Source: a bacterium
GTDB taxonomy: Bacteria; Bacillota; Bacilli; Lactobacillales; Streptococcaceae
DNA: 8,690 nt
Direction: 5' to 3'
NCBI GenBank assembly: GCA_905221235.1
Contig: CAJNCJ010000028.1
Coordinates: 1 to 8,690 of the forward strand
Made by a program: the position numbers and the translations under genes. This document shows, piece by piece, positions 7,101 to 8,690 of the stretch. Positions within the stretch are counted from its first letter, which is position 1; the number at the start of each line of letters is the position of its first letter. A model generated the notes under the pieces. The model had not been told where the DNA came from and did no database searches. It was given only the letters and a program-made list of their open reading frames with translations.

Positions 7101-8690
7101 GAAGGCAGACTCAACATAGTTTTTATCTCTTCCATCATTATCGCGATAAGAAGCTTGGTTCTCAATTTTTACCTTAGCATTAAAGCTATCTTGGTTTGCC
7201 ATTTGGACATTGTTGAAGGTAGCAACACCCTGTGCATTGGCAGTCGCTGTAGCAAACTCAGATCCATTCTTATAAAGAACGACTTTTTTGTTTGGAGTTG
7301 CATTCTCTACAGTGATGTTTTGAGATGAAACGTTATCTTGTAGAGTTGTTGTAATTTCTGGAGTTTTTGGTTTTACAACAAACTTAACTGGTGTATCTGC
7401 ACCAGTATTATCTGGGAATTGTCTATGAATATTGTATTCAAATACCCCTGGTGTACGACCAACTTGGTTAGCCTCTACTTTGGTATTGGTAGCTTTTGTA
7501 CGATATTCAATCGTTGTGCCAGCAGGTCCTTTAGTACCACTATAGTCTTGAGTTCCTGGATGAACCAAGTATTGGTTAGGGTCTGTATAGGCTTGTTTTG
7601 TATCTCCGTTTGAATACCACCATTTCAATCCAGCATTGTTAAAGGCAGATGTATCATATGGAGCTTCAACCTGATTTACGATATAAGTTCCGCTATCGCG
7701 AGCTACAAAAGGATAGGCTTTAACATTATCTAACCCCAATGGGTTGGTATGGATACCAATCCCTGCCCAAGTTGTATTGTGAGTTCCTTCACCATACATA
7801 ACCTTCATGTTCTTGAGGTCACCATTGGTTACGTTATCTGGAACCGTAGTTTCAAAACGAGTTACCGCAACACGTCCACGGTCACCAACGTTGATGTTAT
7901 TCCAAAGAACACGTTCTTCATTGGTCCAAAGAATAGCTGGCTTGATATTATTTTCCCAAGTCGCTTTACGCCATTGGTCAGAGTTCCCTGTATTGTGATA
8001 TGACTGAGCTTTCAAGAGGTTATACTGCTCATCTTGGCTGTTCAATGACAAGAAGCCACTATCGACACGTTTGTAGTTGTCTTTAGCACGAACTTCCATC
8101 GAGTCACGTCTCATACTATTGTACTCTGCCGGCATCATGTTATCAGATGGCGAAGTAGACTTAGGAAGTCCTGTCATATCCTTTTTAGGTGAACCTGTAG
8201 CTGTATCAATATATGATGCATCAACAATGGTTGTCGGCATATTGACCTGACTAGGGATTTGGATCCAGTGGCGAACGTTGGTCTGGTTCATTGTCTGACG
8301 AGGGTTAGACATGAGCGTCCAGATAATCTTTGTAATCTTACCGTTCGCTGCATATACAGGTTCTGCTTTCAAATCAACAGAAGTTTCAACACGATGTTTC
8401 GCGTTTGAACTCTCACCTGATGTCAAATACTTGATGCTTTCACCATTTGCTTTATTTTCAGTCTGTTCACCGATGGCACCTGAACCAGTTTGTGTATTAC
8501 GAACACGGAACTGTGTCCCTGGTTTCATCGCTTTACCATTAAGGAAATCACGTTTACCGTTATTAGCACGGAGAACAGCGTTGACGATTGAGTTTTGCGC
8601 AGATGTAGCTTGCTTGATAACATCTGTCAAGTCAGCATTTGGAGTTTTCAATGCTTCTTCGATAGCTGTTACAGCAGCATTCACCTTAGC
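1..8690 (-). CDS. Giant serine-rich repeat surface adhesin, internal part (both ends missing)
   Basis: One frame is open across the whole minus strand, with codons on plus-strand positions 3k to 3k+2, giving 2,896 complete codons and no stop. I see no start, signal peptide or anchor, so the true protein is longer. The product is a modular extracellular protein: an unrecognised N-terminal domain, repeated Rib-like, Ig-like and He_PIG-like beta modules, then a serine-rich stalk with period SASTSASX. I saw no cysteine in the translation, as is usual for Gram-positive wall proteins. Streptococcal SRR adhesins such as GspB, Hsa and PsrP are exported by an accessory Sec system, O-glycosylated on the stalk and anchored by sortase; whether this one follows that route cannot be seen here. 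The large pre-stalk region (about 2,500 residues) is unusual for that family. A giant mitis-group serine-rich protein of the MonX type is an alternative that I recall but could not check. Host genus Streptococcus is likely; the ligand is unknown. Confidence 0.93.
591..1034 (-). repeat. Higher-order repeat inside the Gln-rich stalk (192-bp and 48-bp spacing)
   Basis: The plus-strand 12-mer tgactgactagc, which codes on the minus strand for a rare CAG-coded Gln unit (A-S-Q-S), occurs at 591, 783, 831 and 1023. The spacings are 192, 48 and 192 bases, that is 8, 2 and 8 units of 24 bp. Other Gln units use CAA. This points to block duplication of several 24-bp units at a time. Confidence 0.75.
1194..1433 (-). 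other. KLSEK helix-plus-strand module of unit B (residues 2420-2499)
   Basis: [20 protein letters not shown], then [40 protein letters not shown] and [15 protein letters not shown]. It has the same layout as residues 1748-1821, with the helix reading [16 protein letters not shown]. It is the last folded module before the stalk. A short charged junction, [12 protein letters not shown], follows. Confidence 0.6.
1434..1883 (-). other. TR-motif Ig-like domain of unit B (residues 2270-2419)
   Basis: [20 protein letters not shown] starts the domain. [68 protein letters not shown] and TVFKVAQ follow. The WTRQ motif is at 2396-2399. The 'A-x-D-x-x-G-N' tail of unit A is degraded here to 'TKDFSEN'. 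Confidence 0.5.
1884..2177 (-). other. Bacterial Ig-like domain of unit B (residues 2172-2269)
   Basis: [20 protein letters not shown], then [40 protein letters not shown] and [10 protein letters not shown]. The first half is nearly the same as in the unit A copy (GGLPNx[12 protein letters not shown], NGLLPxG). Structural module by family. Confidence 0.65.
2178..2570 (-). other. Rib-like segment 4, unit B (residues 2041-2171)
   Basis: [19 protein letters not shown], a [10 protein letters not shown] turn, a Ser/Thr/Ala-rich insert, then [36 protein letters not shown] and [12 protein letters not shown]. It is equivalent to segment 3 of unit A, with LPTP in place of KPKTP. The insert at 2367-2438 makes it longer than its partner. 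Confidence 0.55.
2367..2438 (-). other. Ser/Thr/Ala-rich insertion in segment 4 (residues 2085-2108)
   Basis: The 24 residues from [12 protein letters not shown] to [12 protein letters not shown] have no counterpart in unit A, where TDGKTEVPD runs on directly. The composition (about half Ser/Thr) is like a short glycosylated linker. It may be an expansion of a linker loop in the Rib-like segment. Confidence 0.6.
2571..2990 (-). other. Aromatic-rich unrecognised domain B (residues 1901-2040)
   Basis: [20 protein letters not shown] starts the domain. It has an Asn/Gly-rich stretch with [20 protein letters not shown], then [43 protein letters not shown] and [14 protein letters not shown]. It is the partner of residues 1280-1399, with about 20 more residues. 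Not recognised as a named family. Confidence 0.55.
2991..3227 (-). other. Rib-like domain of unit B (residues 1822-1900)
   Basis: [19 protein letters not shown], then [40 protein letters not shown] and [19 protein letters not shown]. The VTWETAP and PDGT strands match the unit A copy; the usual YPDGS is HPDGT here. Confidence 0.6.
3228..3449 (-). other. KLSEK helix-plus-strand module of unit A (residues 1748-1821)
   Basis: [20 protein letters not shown] is followed by [20 protein letters not shown] and [20 protein letters not shown]. The 'LTxEEKxKVxxAI.xxNP' amphipathic helix and the '[12 protein letters not shown]' hairpin form a small module seen, as I recall, between beta repeats of other Gram-positive wall proteins. 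It bridges unit A to unit B. Confidence 0.6.
3450..3878 (-). other. TR-motif Ig-like domain of unit A (residues 1605-1747)
   Basis: [20 protein letters not shown] starts the domain, followed by [33 protein letters not shown] and a Thr/Ala-rich middle. It then has [20 protein letters not shown] and a final RFRLKQ strand. The VTRA motif (1724-1727) sits where WTRY (659-662) and WTRQ (2396-2399) sit in the related domains. The 'A-x-D-x-x-G-N-x-S' after it is common to many bacterial Ig modules, so the motif alone does not prove sugar binding. Confidence 0.5.
3879..4205 (-). other. Bacterial Ig-like domain of unit A (residues 1496-1604)
   Basis: [20 protein letters not shown] begins the core. 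It continues [38 protein letters not shown] and closes [10 protein letters not shown]. The 'LPNxSIxIxxV..GAxVTLTIG' start is a known shape of surface-protein Ig-like modules. Ten identical residues ([10 protein letters not shown]) are shared with the unit B copy. Confidence 0.65.
4206..4493 (-). other. Rib-like segment 3 with KPKTP linker, unit A (residues 1400-1495)
   Basis: [20 protein letters not shown] leads to a [19 protein letters not shown] turn, an FEWINGW strand, [18 protein letters not shown] and [13 protein letters not shown]. It is the counterpart of segment 4 (2041-2171), which has a 24-residue insertion between the 'TDG' and 'VPxxDG'-like parts. Confidence 0.55.
4494..4853 (-). 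other. Aromatic-rich unrecognised domain A (residues 1280-1399)
   Basis: After [20 protein letters not shown] the domain is rich in Tyr, Trp and Phe: [55 protein letters not shown], then [16 protein letters not shown] do not recognise the family. It is matched by residues 1901-2040 in unit B with the same motifs (TGxFxAFK, FSxVWHT, GRFG, DPALTS or NPALTS). A conserved domain with that many exposed-type aromatics is a candidate for glycan or protein binding, but this is inference. Confidence 0.55.
4854..5081 (-). other. Rib-like domain of unit A (residues 1204-1279)
   Basis: [18 protein letters not shown] opens the module, which reaches [20 protein letters not shown] and [18 protein letters not shown]. 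The YPDGST hairpin and the 'VTWKTAP...G' strand before it are the Rib-type pattern. Its partner in unit B is residues 1822-1900, where the motif reads HPDGT. Confidence 0.65.
5097..5357 (-). other. He_PIG domain (residues 1112-1198)
   Basis: This is the clearest module in the protein. [20 protein letters not shown] starts it, followed by [40 protein letters not shown] and KDKRGN. The 'GLPxGLxYxNGxIxGTPxxxGT' core followed by 'V-x-A-x-D-x-x-G-N' is the hallmark of the He_PIG putative Ig family, common in bacterial adhesins and cadherin-like in fold. It ends in [10 protein letters not shown], which joins onto the first long repeat unit. Confidence 0.8.
5358..5666 (-). other. Ig-like domain 2, divergent (residues 1009-1111)
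   Basis: The stretch contains [30 protein letters not shown], a [20 protein letters not shown] segment, and a [14 protein letters not shown] close. It occupies the Ig slot after the Rib-like linker but lacks the 'LPNxSI' start of the later copies. The '[13 protein letters not shown]' part recalls Ig-like domains that read out a property against a background strand. Family not certain. Confidence 0.45.
5667..6002 (-). other. Rib-like segment 2 with AKPTKP linker (residues 897-1008)
   Basis: [20 protein letters not shown] opens the module, followed by [18 protein letters not shown], a [13 protein letters not shown] turn, and [12 protein letters not shown]. It aligns by eye with the segments at 1400-1495 and 2041-2171: 'VxExVFxxxG', then a 'P-x-x-x-x-F-x-W' strand, then 'R/N-x-x-x-x-x-P', then the linker. 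Divergent Rib-like fold is inferred. Confidence 0.5.
6003..6356 (-). other. He_PIG/cadherin-like Ig domain (residues 779-896)
   Basis: The domain starts DRIAPNVTV, carries [20 protein letters not shown], then [20 protein letters not shown] and a VSDGT turn. The GLPxG followed by 'I-x-G-T' and 'A-x-V-K-V-x-D' layout is that of He_PIG-type putative Ig domains, with about 20 extra residues between the two halves. [13 protein letters not shown] strand leads into the next module. Likely structural. Confidence 0.6.
6357..6602 (-). other. Rib-like domain with YPDGST motif (residues 697-778)
   Basis: [16 protein letters not shown] starts a beta module. It ends in [20 protein letters not shown], then a TVPF strand, the signature closing hairpin of Rib/alpha-like repeats of streptococcal surface proteins. 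It is slightly separated from the previous domain by the linker RAQAEK. It carries an internal LPTTG at 729-733 that is not an anchor. Role: spacer or stalk module, by family. Confidence 0.65.
6603..7073 (-). other. Ig-like domain with WTRY motif (residues 540-696)
   Basis: The domain opens with [10 protein letters not shown] and has a strand-turn [19 protein letters not shown]. It closes with [20 protein letters not shown] and a final IIVEYRAQA strand. The W-T-R-Y motif is at residues 659-662. The order 'D-N-x-G/R ... L-x-x-I-x-V', then 'TR-x-x-x-A-x-D-x-x-G', repeats in the two later equivalents at 1605-1747 and 2270-2419. Siglec-like domains of GspB/Hsa-type adhesins use a hydrophobic-Thr-Arg-x motif to hold sialic acid; whether this is the same fold is inference. 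Confidence 0.45.
7074..7361 (-). other. Bacterial Ig-like domain 1 (residues 444-539)
   Basis: The stretch [20 protein letters not shown], then [17 protein letters not shown], shows the usual bacterial Ig-like spacing: 'NxITVxNxxP', a short 'VxLY.nG' strand, an 'A-T-A-x-A-x-G-x-A-T-F' hairpin and a closing SNTV strand. It sits between the KPKTP linker and the next domain's DTEKPQI start. Probably a structural spacer; no ligand residues can be named. Confidence 0.6.
7362..7526 (-). other. Rib-like segment 1 with KPKTP linker (residues 389-443)
   Basis: The pattern is a GTTIEYRTK strand, a turn with [17 protein letters not shown], then [13 protein letters not shown]. It matches the second half of Rib/alpha-type beta modules, where a GTxFEW-like strand is followed by a PG turn, a 'V-x-YPDGS' strand and a closing strand. 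The same layout recurs at residues 897-1008, 1400-1495 and 2041-2171, each time ending in a P-x-(T/K)P linker before an Ig-like domain. Family assignment is by pattern only. Confidence 0.5.
7527..8690 (-). other. Unrecognised N-terminal domain (residues 1-388)
   Basis: This is the first visible part of the protein. It opens with a helix-like, Ala/Glu/Lys-rich stretch (residues 1-45, containing [13 protein letters not shown]). It then becomes mixed and beta-like, with several Trp-containing segments: [52 protein letters not shown] and LKWWYSNGD. Nothing in it resembles the later modules except at its end, where a Rib-like segment follows. I do not recognise a family. In streptococcal adhesins the most distal, non-repeated domain is often the ligand-binding one, so this is a candidate binding region, but that is inference. 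The domain probably continues upstream of base 8690. Confidence 0.6.

Noticed and set aside
1434..8003. Scattered 60-100 residue open frames on both strands (for example 3960-4265 plus, 1909-2160 plus, 2855-3043 minus, 5627-5815 minus)
   Set aside because: All lie in other frames of the same continuous minus-strand gene, and their translations show no recognisable domains.
1..8690. Frameshift or stop that would make this a pseudogene
   Set aside because: The frame is open from 8690 to 3, and the module patterns stay in one phase throughout the stretches I translated codon by codon.

Overview
The whole window is the inside of one gene. A single minus-strand reading frame runs from base 8690 down to base 3 (2,896 complete codons) with no stop and with neither end of the gene in view. 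It encodes part of a giant, cysteine-free, modular Gram-positive surface protein. About 2,500 residues of tandem all-beta modules (Rib-like, bacterial Ig-like and He_PIG/cadherin-like) are followed by a serine-rich repeat (SRR) stalk. The signal peptide (beyond base 8690) and the rest of the stalk with any wall anchor (beyond base 1) are outside the window. The stalk type (SASTSASE/Q), the YPDGST-type Rib motifs and the low-GC codon use point to a Streptococcus, probably an oral mitis-group species. The species call is inference.

Layout in protein order, residue 1 being the codon at 8688-8690. Residues 1-388 are an N-terminal domain I do not recognise. Residues 389-1198 are two looser blocks: a Rib-like segment, an Ig-like domain, a domain with a WTRY motif, a YPDGST Rib-like domain and a He_PIG-like domain; then another Rib-like segment, an Ig-like domain and a clear He_PIG domain. 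Residues 1204-1821 and 1822-2499 are two divergent tandem copies of a unit of about 620-680 residues. Each copy has the order Rib-like domain, aromatic-rich unrecognised domain, Rib-like segment ending in a P-x-TP linker, Ig-like domain, TR-motif domain, and a short helix-plus-strand 'KLSEK' module. From about residue 2509 the stalk begins: an unbroken 8-residue (24-bp) period with 48 variable positions in view.

The likely role, by analogy with streptococcal SRR adhesins, is an O-glycosylated stalk that holds a long binding region away from the cell wall. The variable stalk residue is Glu in all 23 units furthest downstream and mostly Gln nearer the folded domains. Three equivalent domains carry a hydrophobic-Thr-Arg-x motif that resembles the sialoglycan-binding motif of Siglec-like SRR adhesins. 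This is the most testable functional hint. There are no RNA genes, promoters, terminators, mobile elements, CRISPR arrays or intergenic stretches in the window.
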